This document shows positions 43,202-51,788 of a stretch of DNA of 64,000 nt, one piece after another. A model generated the notes under the pieces. The model did no database searches. It was not told the origin of the DNA and worked only from the letters and a program-made list of their open reading frames with translations. Both the position numbers and the translations under genes were made by a program. This DNA comes from an uncultured Bacteroidales bacterium (GTDB lineage Bacteria; Bacteroidota; Bacteroidia; Bacteroidales; F082). Position 1 is the first letter of the stretch. Each line of letters opens with the position of its first letter. The stretch covers positions 21,538-85,537 of the forward strand of contig ONFO01000019.1 of the NCBI GenBank assembly GCA_900317155.1, read 5' to 3'.

Positions 43202-46200
43202 GTGGCAAGCATAAAGTACCAACCTTATAAAGCTGATGCCCACATCGACGCGATAGTCAAGACTTTGCGCGATGGAGGGCATTTGCTTTGTTCTAATTTG
43301 GCGGCCTCGTCAAAGGCCTTTGTCGTGGAGGAAACCTTCCGTCAAATAGGCGGCCAGCACCTCATCGTGTGTGCCGACAAAGAAGACGCAGCCTATTTTT
43401 ACAACGACCTCGAAAGCCTTCTCGGCGAGCGTGGCATGGACTATAGCAAGAAGCAGGTGCTCTTCTACCCCACCTCTTACAAGCGTCCCTACGAGCCCGA
43501 GAAACCCGACAACACCTATATCCTCTCGCGCACTGAAGTGTTGCAACGCGTCTCCACCTCCGAACGCAAGACTTTGATTGTCAGTTACCCAGAGGCATTG
43601 AGCGAGAAGGTCTTCACCCGTAAACTCTTGGCCAAGAACACCTTTAAGCTCAAGGTCGGCGAGAAGGTCAACCTCGATTTCCTCACCGACTTGCTTTACG
43701 ACTACGAGTTTGAGAACGTCGATTTCGTGGTGGAGCCGGGACAGTTTGCCATCCGTGGCGGATTAGTCGATGTATTTTCTTTCGCCAACGACTACCCCTA
43801 TCGTATTGAGTTCTTCGGCGACGAGGTCGAAAGCATCCGCAGCTTCAACATTGCCGACCAGCTCTCCATAGAGAAGCTGAAACAGATTGTACTGCTGCCC
43901 AACATGCAGGAACGCGCCTTCATCGAGGATCGCGAGGCCATCCTGCAATATCTGCCCGATACCACCACCGTGTGGCTCACCGACATGGCCTTCTTCGCCA
44001 CACAGGTCGACAAGGAATACGACCGCGCTGTTGAAGCTTTCGAGAAGATGCAGGAACAAGATGAAGAGGTAAAGGCATTGAAACCTGGGCAGCTGTTCAG
44101 CAAGTCGGATGAGTTGCTTTCTAACCTTATAAAACACCCTACTGTTGAGTTTGGCGTTTCCAGCAAACTACAACTAACATCGCCCATAGATTCCAGCTCA
44201 CCCACAAGCCCCAGCAGGAATGACATGGGCGAGAACAATGGCGAGAACGACTCCCAACTGACAACTGTCACGTTCCATACGAAGCCTCAACCTATCTTCA
44301 GCAAGAACTTCAACCTGCTTATCGACGACATTGCAGCGCACAAGGAAGAAGGCTACCGCGTCATCGTGTTCTCCGAAAGTAGCAAGCAACTCTCTCGTAT
44401 CCAGGCGATTCTGAACGACATCAACCACAACGATGAGAGCCATCGCGACTTCGAAACCGAGACCATCGCCATCCACGGTGGCTTCATCGACGAAGACCTG
44501 AAGGTGTGTTGCTACACCGACCACCAAATCTTTGAGCGTTACCACCGCTTCCACTTGCGCGACAACTTCTCGACCAAGCAGGCCATCACGCTGAAAGACC
44601 TTTATGAGCTGAAGCCCGGCGATTATGTCACCCACATCGACCACGGCATCGGGCGCTTCGACGGCCTCGAAACCATCGAGAACAACGGTAAGCCCCAAGA
44701 GGCCATACGGTTGATCTACAACAACGGTGACCTACTTTATGTGAGCATCCACTCGCTGCACCGCATCGCTAAATACAGCAGCAAAGACGGCACCGAACCC
44801 AAGCTCAGCACCCTTGGCAGCGGGGCATGGAACCGTTTGAAAAACAAGACCAAGAGCAAGGTCAAGGATATCGCCCGCGAGTTGATTAAGCTTTACGCCG
44901 AACGCAAACGCACGCCTGGATTCAAGTTCTCACCCGACAACTACCTGCAAAACGAGTTGGAGGCTTCGTTCATCTACGAGGACACGCCCGACCAACTGAA
45001 AGCCACCAACGACGTGAAGCGCGACATGGAGAGTGAGAACCCCATGGACCGCCTCGTGTGCGGCGACGTGGGCTTCGGTAAGACCGAGGTAGCCATGCGT
45101 GCCGCCTTCAAGGCCTGCTGTGACTCGAAGCAGGTGGCTGTGCTCGTGCCGACTACGGTGCTCGCTTTGCAACACTACCACACCTTTACCGAACGCTTCG
45201 ACGGCTTCCCCGTCACCATAGAATACCTCAACCGCTTCAAGACAACCAAACAACAGAATGAAATCCTAAAACGCCTCGAAAAAGGCGAAATCGACATCAT
45301 CATCGGGACGCATCGCCTCACAGGAAAAGATGTGAAGTTCAAGGACTTGGGGTTGCTCGTCATCGACGAAGAGCAGAAATTCGGCGTGGCCGTGAAGGAG
45401 AAACTGAAAGAGATGAAGGCCAATGTCGACACGCTGACTTTGACCGCCACGCCTATCCCCAGAACGCTGCAGTTCTCCATGATGGGTGCCCGCGACCTCA
45501 GTGTCATCACCACGCCACCGCCCAACCGTTATCCCGTGCAGACCGAATTGCGCGGCTTCGACGGCGAGCTTATCCGTGACGCCATCCAGTTTGAACTCGC
45601 CCGCAACGGACAGGTCTTCTTCATCCACAACCGCATCCAGAACATCATGGATGTGCACGACTTCATCCTGAAGTATGTGCCGGGCGTGCGCATCGCCGTC
45701 GCCCACGGCCAGATGGAAGGCTCGAAGCTTGAGGACATCATGCTGGGCTTCATCAATGGCGACTACGACGTGCTGCTCTGCACCACCATCGTCGAGTCGG
45801 GTTTGGATATTCCAAACGCCAACACCATTATCATCAACGACGCACATCGTTACGGTCTCAGCGACCTTCACCAGCTGCGCGGACGCGTGGGCCGTTCCAA
45901 CAAGAAAGCCTTCTGCTACCTATTGACGCCACCTTTGAACACCTTGACCCAAGAAGCCCAAAAGCGCCTCCGCGCCTTGGAGGAGTTCTCCGACCTCGGC
46001 GAGGGCATCAACATCGCCATGCGAGACTTGGACATCCGTGGTGCGGGCAACATCCTCGGTGCCGAACAGAGTGGTTTCATCAACGACATCGGATTCGAGA
46101 CTTATCATAAGATCCTCGATGAAGCCATCCTTGAACTGAAAGAGACTGAATTTCAGGATATCTTTGAGAAAGAAGAAGAACATTCCTACGTCGCCGACTG

Positions 46201-46678
46201 CACCATCGAGACCGATATGGAGGTGCGCTTCCCCGCCGACTACATCAACTCGACGCAGGAGCGCGTGAGCCTTTACAGCGAACTCGACCGCACCAAGACC
46301 GAGGAGAGTCTGATGAAGTTCACCGACCACCTCATCGACCGCTTCGGACCTATTCCCAAGCAGGTCAATGACTTGCTGAACACCGTGCGTTTGCGTTGGA
46401 TTGCCAAGGACCTTGGCTTTGAAAAGATTTTGTTGCGTCACCATAACATGACGGCCTATTTCGTCAGCAACCAGGCCTCGAAATACTACGAGAGCAGCAC
46501 CTACATGCAAATCATGCAGTACATCATGAGCCATCCAAAGCGCACCGCACTCAAGGAGGCCAACGACAAGTTGCAACTCACCGTCAAGGAAGTCAGTACG
46601 GTGACGCAAGCGCTGGAATTATTACGAGACATGTCTGGAATTGCTTCGCAAGAAATACGCAGTATTCAACGTAGTTAA
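43202..46678 (+). CDS. mfd: Transcription-repair coupling factor Mfd
   Basis: 1158 residues, GTG start set by the promoter 20 bases upstream. Mfd removes stalled RNA polymerase and recruits UvrAB. Order: UvrB-like N-terminal domains (1-320, SYPEALSEKVF; FAIRGGLVDVFSF), RNA-polymerase interaction domain (about 468-545, LKPGDYVTHIDHGIGRFDGL), helicase motifs with Walker A GDVGFGKTEVAMRA (about 620), Walker B VIDEEQKFGV (about 720), TATPIPRTL, QLRGRVGRS, and the TRCF C-terminal domain. Residues about 327-344 are encoded by a palindromic repeat (44180-44232) with no counterpart in Mfd as I know it; it lies in a linker and keeps the frame open. Confidence 0.95.
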   Translation: MASIKYQPYKADAHIDAIVKTLRDGGHLLCSNLAASSKAFVVEETFRQIGGQHLIVCADKEDAAYFYNDLESLLGERGMDYSKKQVLFYPTSYKRPYEPEKPDNTYILSRTEVLQRVSTSERKTLIVSYPEALSEKVFTRKLLAKNTFKLKVGEKVNLDFLTDLLYDYEFENVDFVVEPGQFAIRGGLVDVFSFANDYPYRIEFFGDEVESIRSFNIADQLSIEKLKQIVLLPNMQERAFIEDREAILQYLPDTTTVWLTDMAFFATQVDKEYDRAVEAFEKMQEQDEEVKALKPGQLFSKSDELLSNLIKHPTVEFGVSSKLQLTSPIDSSSPTSPSRNDMGENNGENDSQLTTVTFHTKPQPIFSKNFNLLIDDIAAHKEEGYRVIVFSESSKQLSRIQAILNDINHNDESHRDFETETIAIHGGFIDEDLKVCCYTDHQIFERYHRFHLRDNFSTKQAITLKDLYELKPGDYVTHIDHGIGRFDGLETIENNGKPQEAIRLIYNNGDLLYVSIHSLHRIAKYSSKDGTEPKLSTLGSGAWNRLKNKTKSKVKDIARELIKLYAERKRTPGFKFSPDNYLQNELEASFIYEDTPDQLKATNDVKRDMESENPMDRLVCGDVGFGKTEVAMRAAFKACCDSKQVAVLVPTTVLALQHYHTFTERFDGFPVTIEYLNRFKTTKQQNEILKRLEKGEIDIIIGTHRLTGKDVKFKDLGLLVIDEEQKFGVAVKEKLKEMKANVDTLTLTATPIPRTLQFSMMGARDLSVITTPPPNRYPVQTELRGFDGELIRDAIQFELARNGQVFFIHNRIQNIMDVHDFILKYVPGVRIAVAHGQMEGSKLEDIMLGFINGDYDVLLCTTIVESGLDIPNANTIIINDAHRYGLSDLHQLRGRVGRSNKKAFCYLLTPPLNTLTQEAQKRLRALEEFSDLGEGINIAMRDLDIRGAGNILGAEQSGFINDIGFETYHKILDEAILELKETEFQDIFEKEEEHSYVADCTIETDMEVRFPADYINSTQERVSLYSELDRTKTEESLMKFTDHLIDRFGPIPKQVNDLLNTVRLRWIAKDLGFEKILLRHHNMTAYFVSNQASKYYESSTYMQIMQYIMSHPKRTALKEANDKLQLTVKEVSTVTQALELLRDMSGIASQEIRSIQRS
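44180..44232. repeat. Palindromic repeat family P, copy inside mfd
   Basis: Outer arms TCGCCCAT and ATGGGCGA flank the family core ATAGATTCC...CCACAAGCCCC...GGAATGACAT. It is translated as PIDSSSPTSPSRNDMGE in Mfd. Confidence 0.85.
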
Positions 46679-46689
46679 ATCTGAGAAAA

Positions 46690-46780
46690 TCTATATCAAA
46701 AAATCGTTCAAAAATCTTTCGTTCTGATTTTGAGAGATTTTAAAATGATTTTTGAAAGATTTCTTGCCGCAGGCAATCCT
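46690..46780. repeat. AT-rich imperfect inverted repeat after mfd
   Basis: AAAATCTTTC near 46713 and GAAAGATTT near 46757 can pair in the gap between the converging mfd and symporter genes. Probably terminator-like; weak evidence. Confidence 0.4.
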
Positions 46781-48223
46781 CTAATCCTTTTCCCAGAAAT
46801 CAGCCCCCTTCGCACCGATTTCCTTCGGGTCGAAGACGGGTTCCTTGCCTTCCTTCTTCTGGCGTTCGTATGACTTCAGTGCCTTGAAAGCCTTGGGCGA
46901 GAGCAACAATATGGCGATGATATTCACCCAGGCCATGGTGCCCACACCGATATCGCCGAGATCCCACATCGCACGGGCCTCATGCAGCGAGCCGAAGAAC
47001 ACCATGCCCACCACGCCAAGACGCAGCACCCAAATCAGGACATGCTCCTTTCGGCCTTTGCCGAAGAGATAGACAAGATTCGTCTCAGCATAGTAATAAT
47101 ATGCCATGATGGTGGTGAAGGCAAAGAAAAACAGGGCAAACGAAACGATGATGCCGCCCCAGTTGGCACCCAACAGTGTCCCCAAAGCAGCGGACGTGTA
47201 ACTTACATCAGGAGCACCCAACTCCACACCTTCGGCAGCAACGAGGATGTTGCCCGAAGCATCGAATACATTGTAGGTCTTGCAGGCCAAAATCATCACG
47301 GCAGTGGCGGTGCAAACGAGTAGCGTGTCGATATACACCGAAAACGCCTGCACCAGCCCCTGCTTGACGGGATGCGAAACCTTGGCTGCACCTGCCACGA
47401 TGGCACCCGTGCCCTGCCCTGCTTCATTGGAATAGATGCCGCGCTTCACGCCCCACGCGATGGTGCTGCCCAAGATGCCGCCCAAGGCCTCTTTCATGCC
47501 GAAAGCACTACGGAGCATATCCATGAAGACCGAAGGCACCTCGCGGATATGGAAACCCAACACGACAAGGGAGAGCAAAACATACAAGACAGCCATAAAC
47601 GGCGCCACAATCTGCGCCACATTGGCGATACGCTTCACACCGCCCATCACCACGAGACCGATGAGCAAGGCCACGATGGCACCCGCCCATGCCGGACTGA
47701 TGTGGAAAGTGTTGGCAAACGAGATAGCGATACCATTGGACTGCACCGGTGGCAGAAACAGACCGCAGGCCAGCACCGCGATGACAGCAAAGGCTACCGC
47801 AAGCCATTTGCTGTGCAAGCCCTTCTCGATGTAATAGGCCGGACCACCACGGAACTGACCTTTGTGTTCTTCCTTATAGATTTGCGCCAAAGTAGCCTCA
47901 GAGAAAGCCGAACCTGCGCCCAGAAAAGCGATAATCCACATCCAGACAATAGCCCCAGGGCCACCATAGCCAATGGCCGTAGCTACTCCTACAATGTTTC
48001 CCGTACCCACGCGTCCCGAGAGCGCCATCGAAAATGCCTGAAACGAGGTGATTCCCGTCTTCTGGCTCTTGTCCGTCGAGAAAAGCAACCGCGCCATCTC
48101 GCGCAGACGGCGCACCTGCACGAAGCGCGTGCCGATGGAGAAGTAAAGCCCCGCCAAGAGGCAGATGGCCACCAAGGCCGGACTCCACACCCATCCGCTT
48201 ATTGTTTGTATGATTTGTTCCAT
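46781..48223 (-). CDS. Alanine/glycine:cation symporter family protein (AGCS)
   Basis: A 480-residue inner-membrane protein with about 11 helices. Family features: LLAGLYFSIGTRFVQVRRL near the N-terminus, GVATAIGYGGPGAIVWMWI (about 79-97), and KRGIYSNEAGQGTGAIVAGA (about 260-279), the AGCS signature. It takes up alanine or glycine with sodium or protons. It lies 14 bases after a DUF1016 nuclease gene on the same strand; the two have no clear functional link. Confidence 0.94.
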   Translation of the reverse strand: MEQIIQTISGWVWSPALVAICLLAGLYFSIGTRFVQVRRLREMARLLFSTDKSQKTGITSFQAFSMALSGRVGTGNIVGVATAIGYGGPGAIVWMWIIAFLGAGSAFSEATLAQIYKEEHKGQFRGGPAYYIEKGLHSKWLAVAFAVIAVLACGLFLPPVQSNGIAISFANTFHISPAWAGAIVALLIGLVVMGGVKRIANVAQIVAPFMAVLYVLLSLVVLGFHIREVPSVFMDMLRSAFGMKEALGGILGSTIAWGVKRGIYSNEAGQGTGAIVAGAAKVSHPVKQGLVQAFSVYIDTLLVCTATAVMILACKTYNVFDASGNILVAAEGVELGAPDVSYTSAALGTLLGANWGGIIVSFALFFFAFTTIMAYYYYAETNLVYLFGKGRKEHVLIWVLRLGVVGMVFFGSLHEARAMWDLGDIGVGTMAWVNIIAILLLSPKAFKALKSYERQKKEGKEPVFDPKEIGAKGADFWEKD

Positions 48224-48237
48224 AATGTAGTTCCTAT

Positions 48238-49419
48238 TTATCCATTTTGAAGTCTGAAAAACTCTTTCTGTTGTTCTATCTCGCGTCGAAGTTCTTCTTG
48301 GGTAGGCATATAAGTTAGATACTTCGCCGCAAAAAGTTGGTCGTTGCCGTTCAACACGCTATAGTGAGCCACATCCTCATCAGTGTCGGCACAGAGTAAA
48401 ATGCCTATGGTGGGATTGTGCCCTTGTGGAATCATCATCTCATCATACATCCTCACATACATATCCATCTGCCCCACATCCTGATGTCGGAGTTTTGTGG
48501 TCTTTAGGTCAATCAACACAAAACAGCGAAGATTGTAATTGTAGAACACCAAGTCAATATAGTAGTCCTCTTTCTCGGTATGGATACGCTTCTGGCGGTC
48601 AGCCAGTGTAAAACCTTTACCCAACTCCATTAAGAAAGGAATCAGGTGGTCGATGATACGCTGTTCCAAATCACTCTCCGTATATGCGGTATTATTCTTG
48701 AAACCAAGGAACTCAGCCACTACGGGATTTTTCAGGTATTCCAATCTGTCCTGAAGTGGCTGGGTCAACTGCTTCATTTCGTCACGGACCAACTCCTTGT
48801 TTTGCGACTGAAGCATACGGTGATAATACTGACTACTGATGTTGCGTTGTAATGTGCGCGTACTCCACATTTCGTTGGTTGCTTCATTTTCGTACCAAGC
48901 ACGAGCTTCGGGTTTTGGTTCCTGCAGAATAATACTATAATGAGTCCACGACAATCTCAATGGCTTTGCAGACAACAAATGACTATACAAATCTATTTCA
49001 CCAAATAATCCCGTCAGTGATGGGAGTTTTTCAGATTGTCCAATCACCGATTGGAAAATGTTTTCTGTTGAATCATGGTCTAATTTTCCAGTCATTGATT
49101 GGAAAATGTCTGAGTGCTCTTGATAAAAAGACATAAAAAGATACAAGTTGCTCTTCTTAAAACCGCGTCCATACCTTTTTGTCAAATTCTCAGACAAATT
49201 CACGATGACTTGTTCTCCATACTCTGCACGCTTGTCTTTCAACACCTCATGTTGAATACGCATACCAAGCAACCAGTTGCGTTTGATTAACACCTCGTTC
49301 ACGGCACGGTAAGCAACGGCTTGAGCCTGTTCAATAATGCTGCAAGCATCCTTATACAGTCCGTCGGTTTCAGGCCTCAATGGAGAAGCATCTTGTATGA
49401 CACTACTATCGTCGCTCAT
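48238..49419 (-). CDS. DUF1016 (YhcG-type) PDDEXK nuclease domain protein
   Basis: 393 residues from ATG 49419. The N-terminal DUF1016 part has AVNEVLIKRNWLLGMRIQHE and KRYGRGFKKSNLYLFMSFYQ; the C-terminal PDDEXK-like domain has YIDLVFYNYNLRCFVLIDLK followed by Thr-Thr-Lys. An internal near-repeat, IFQSMTGKLD and IFQSVIGQSE (about 113-140), looks like a short tandem duplication. YhcG-type proteins are thought to be nucleases linked to mobile DNA or restriction; the role is unproven. Likely accessory gene. Confidence 0.88.
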   Translation of the reverse strand: MSDDSSVIQDASPLRPETDGLYKDACSIIEQAQAVAYRAVNEVLIKRNWLLGMRIQHEVLKDKRAEYGEQVIVNLSENLTKRYGRGFKKSNLYLFMSFYQEHSDIFQSMTGKLDHDSTENIFQSVIGQSEKLPSLTGLFGEIDLYSHLLSAKPLRLSWTHYSIILQEPKPEARAWYENEATNEMWSTRTLQRNISSQYYHRMLQSQNKELVRDEMKQLTQPLQDRLEYLKNPVVAEFLGFKNNTAYTESDLEQRIIDHLIPFLMELGKGFTLADRQKRIHTEKEDYYIDLVFYNYNLRCFVLIDLKTTKLRHQDVGQMDMYVRMYDEMMIPQGHNPTIGILLCADTDEDVAHYSVLNGNDQLFAAKYLTYMPTQEELRREIEQQKEFFRLQNG

Positions 49420-49505
49420 AATTGAAAGGATTATGAAAATGACTTTTTGAAGGGTCAAAGATACATTTTTTCTCTCAAAACTTGACAAAACCGTTTCAAA
49501 TATGG

Positions 49506-49513
49506 TATTTTTG
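49506..49513 (+). promoter_or_regulatory. -7 box TATTTTTG of the lipoprotein gene
   Basis: Exact box followed by CA, 18 bases before ATG 49531. Confidence 0.65.
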
Positions 49514-49530
49514 CAAAAAAAGAGAAAAAG

Positions 49531-50109
49531 ATGAAGCATTTTCCAATCAAGATTATTTCGTTACTCATGCTGCTCCTTTTTGGAGGTTGTCAAATTATCG
49601 GCCTTCGAACCAATTTCTCCCGAGACCTGACAAAAGAACAACAACGCAAAGTGGTTTGGGATTTCCCCGAAGACGATTTTCTGCCTACCCAAAATGACGG
49701 ACGGCTTTATGCCATCAACGGGAAGCAAATGCTAAAAACAATACAACAATACCCGAAAGTCATTGTTTACCAATGGTCTCCGCATTGCTCATCTGAATAT
49801 TGCTCAACACTCAGCGGTCTTCAAACGCTTTGCGACCAAAACGGAATAACACTATTTGTCTTGGCTGATTATTTCCATGATGCCTTTTCTCAGGCCCAAT
49901 CGCTTTCAAACCCTTTGTTCATTGCAAACGAGCGCTATTATAAGACAAAACTTTGCCCTAAATTAGAAAAACGCTTCTACATCGACTTGCTGGGAGAGGA
50001 AACATACAACGAGACCAAAGACATCAGTTGGTACAGATACTGCTATTTTGAGGATGGCAAATTTGTAAAATACCGTAGAGACCCATACGCTGAATTTGAC
50101 AAGAAATAG
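49531..50109 (+). CDS. Lipoprotein with thioredoxin-like pattern
   Basis: 192 residues, lipobox FGGC (Cys20). The segment YPKVIVYQWSPHCSSEYCST resembles the strand-then-CxxxxC start of a thioredoxin fold, and GITLFVLADYFHD fits the next strand. The two cysteines are separated by four residues instead of two, so classical disulfide exchange is uncertain. No named family recognised; anchored to a membrane outside the cytoplasm. Ends before a repeat-bearing gap. Confidence 0.65.
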   Translation: MKHFPIKIISLLMLLLFGGCQIIGLRTNFSRDLTKEQQRKVVWDFPEDDFLPTQNDGRLYAINGKQMLKTIQQYPKVIVYQWSPHCSSEYCSTLSGLQTLCDQNGITLFVLADYFHDAFSQAQSLSNPLFIANERYYKTKLCPKLEKRFYIDLLGEETYNETKDISWYRYCYFEDGKFVKYRRDPYAEFDKK

Positions 50110-50189
50110 AAAAACCGCACTACCTCTACCATCAAATCCTTTCATTCCAACACTTGACTCCATATCATCAGCATCTGTTTCTGGATTGC

Positions 50190-50222
50190 TTCGCTCCTCG
50201 CAATGACACAAAGCGACACAAG
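50190..50222. repeat. Short dispersed repeat (GGATTGCTTCG...CGCAATGACA type)
   Basis: TCTGGATTGCTTCGCTCCTC then GCAATGACAC matches a short repeat I know from many unrelated bacteria (reverse complement GTCATTGCGAGG...GAAGCAATCC). Nearby, ACCATCAAATCCTT occurs at about 50129 and again at about 50361. Confidence 0.7.
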
Positions 50223-50382
50223 AGGCAAAGTCCTGAAATCGAAGATTAGCTACGCTGAAAGCAAAGCATTTCGACGGAGTCAAAGGACGACTCGAACATA
50301 CCCCGATACGCAATGTCGGGTTTTCATATTATGATGAGGCCAAACAATTTACCTCGCCTTCACCATCAAATCCTTCCCTCCT

Positions 50383-51660
50383 TCACCCCAGCAGCCAGTC
50401 AATAGCGGAAACAATATGTATTTTGGCACCATCGACCTCAATGTCTCTTGTGGGAGAAAATGCGACAAGGGTAAGGTTGTTACATTTCAAGTCCTGCGAG
50501 GCTTTCAGCATGGCTGAGGTCTCCCGATTAAGGGCTTTCTCTTTCTCAATGTCGTAAGCCACTTGTATCAATTCAACAGGTCGGTTACGATTGCAGACAA
50601 CAAAATCCACTTCTTTCGAACGGGACGTAGGCTTGTAATAATAAACATCAAGAAATTCCTTCGTGCATCGTCGCAGCAACTCTATGTAGACCACATTCTC
50701 CAAACGCCATCCTATGTTTTCCCCTGCCATGGAATAGCTTTGGTTGTTTTCGAGTCCAGTGTCAACAACGTATGATTTCTCACCCTGTATCCGTTCGCGA
50801 CTTTTATAGGAAAACTTCGGCAACAATTGTATCAAAAATGCTTGCTGCAAATAATCGACATACTTTCTTAACGTTTTGTCCGTCACACCCAACACCTCTG
50901 ACAAATCCTCATAATTGACGATTTGGCAGGCATTGCTGATTAGATAATAGGCGGTTTTCTTCAAAGCGTCCATGTTGCGTATCTTGAAGCGCCGCTGTAT
51001 GTCTTTTTGCAATACGGCATCCAACAAACTTTGCACATAGCCTCGTTTGTTATTCATAGCCAGCATTTCAGGAAATCCACCCGTATTGATGTATTCCATG
51101 AAAGCACTTTTGCGTTCGGCCTCTGCTTTTGTAGTGATGGCAACTGTATCTATCTTATTCATAGCGCAATACTCACGATAAGAGAAAGGATACAGTCGTA
51201 TTTCGTTATAGCGCCCAGTCAAATGCGTCGCCAATTCACCACTGAGCAACTTGGCGTTACTCCCTGTCACGAAAACATGCATGCCACTACGCAACAACCT
51301 GTTGACAAAAAGATACCATCCGTCAACATCTTGTATTTCATCCAAGAAAACATAGCGAACGTCAGTACCATAAAGCTGGTATAGACACGAAAGCAATGTG
51401 TTGAGATCCTCAGTTTGCATTCCCGACAACCGGTCATCATCAAGATTGGCATACGCATACGCTATCCCATGCCCTTTCAATACTTTATGGCATAAAGTGG
51501 ATTTTCCACTGCGGCACACACCTATCACCACTTGGGCCAACGAGCTTTCAAACTCAAACAAGTCTTCCTCTTTGCGGTCAACCCATGACTGAGGTTGAAA
51601 GCCAAGAGCATCCTCTTTCTGCTCTGCAAGTACTTGAATAAGTGTCTTTTCGTCTATCAT
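50383..51660 (-). CDS. AAA-family ATPase with DUF4143 domain
   Basis: A 425-residue cytoplasmic protein. Walker A VVIGVCRSGKSTLCHKVL (about 44-61), Walker B RYVFLDEIQDVDGW (about 103-116), sensor VFVTGSNAKLLSGELATHLTG, then a winged-helix/DUF4143 nuclease-like C-terminus (about 240-420, YYLISNACQIVNYEDLSEVL, EVDFVVCNRNRPVELIQV). These are abundant, poorly understood ATPases of Bacteroidota genomes, often in many copies and exchanged between strains. Three 32-bp repeats lie just upstream of its promoter. Confidence 0.9.
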   Translation of the reverse strand: MIDEKTLIQVLAEQKEDALGFQPQSWVDRKEEDLFEFESSLAQVVIGVCRSGKSTLCHKVLKGHGIAYAYANLDDDRLSGMQTEDLNTLLSCLYQLYGTDVRYVFLDEIQDVDGWYLFVNRLLRSGMHVFVTGSNAKLLSGELATHLTGRYNEIRLYPFSYREYCAMNKIDTVAITTKAEAERKSAFMEYINTGGFPEMLAMNNKRGYVQSLLDAVLQKDIQRRFKIRNMDALKKTAYYLISNACQIVNYEDLSEVLGVTDKTLRKYVDYLQQAFLIQLLPKFSYKSRERIQGEKSYVVDTGLENNQSYSMAGENIGWRLENVVYIELLRRCTKEFLDVYYYKPTSRSKEVDFVVCNRNRPVELIQVAYDIEKEKALNRETSAMLKASQDLKCNNLTLVAFSPTRDIEVDGAKIHIVSAIDWLLG

Positions 51661-51680
51661 AATTGTGGCATTTTATGCCG

Positions 51681-51688
51681 CAAAGATA
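51681..51688 (-). promoter_or_regulatory. -7 box TATCTTTG of the AAA/DUF4143 gene
   Basis: Exact box followed by GC, 21 bases before ATG 51660, directly next to the 32-bp repeats. Confidence 0.65.
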
Positions 51689-51702
51689 CAACTATTTTTG
51701 AA

Positions 51703-51788
51703 TTATTCCGATAAAATGTCATTTTTTAGGAACTATATTCCGATAAAATGCACATTTTTTGGAATTATATTCCGATAAAATGCAGTTT
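51703..51788. repeat. Three direct repeats of 32 bp (ATTCCGATAAAATG core)
   Basis: The 13-mer TTCCGATAAAATG occurs at 51706, 51738 and 51770, exactly 32 bp apart, each followed by a T-rich stretch and GGAA in the first two units. The ATAAAATG part also occurs in inverted orientation in the leader at about 51669-51676. The array starts right behind the ATPase promoter and ends at the stop codon of the CobW-type gene. Confidence 0.85.

Noticed and set aside
47372-48250. 292-codon open frame antisense to the AGCS symporter
   Set aside because: His/Arg-rich shadow frame; the symporter's signature motif lies on the opposite strand.
49963-50313. 116-codon minus-strand frame through the repeat gap
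   Set aside because: It is formed by the dispersed repeat (residues CHCEERSNPET) and the antisense of the lipoprotein gene; no start signal or domain.
51703-51788. CRISPR-like short array (32-bp step)
   Set aside because: Only three units, the intervening bases are themselves similar, and no cas genes lie nearby; direct repeats at a promoter fit better.
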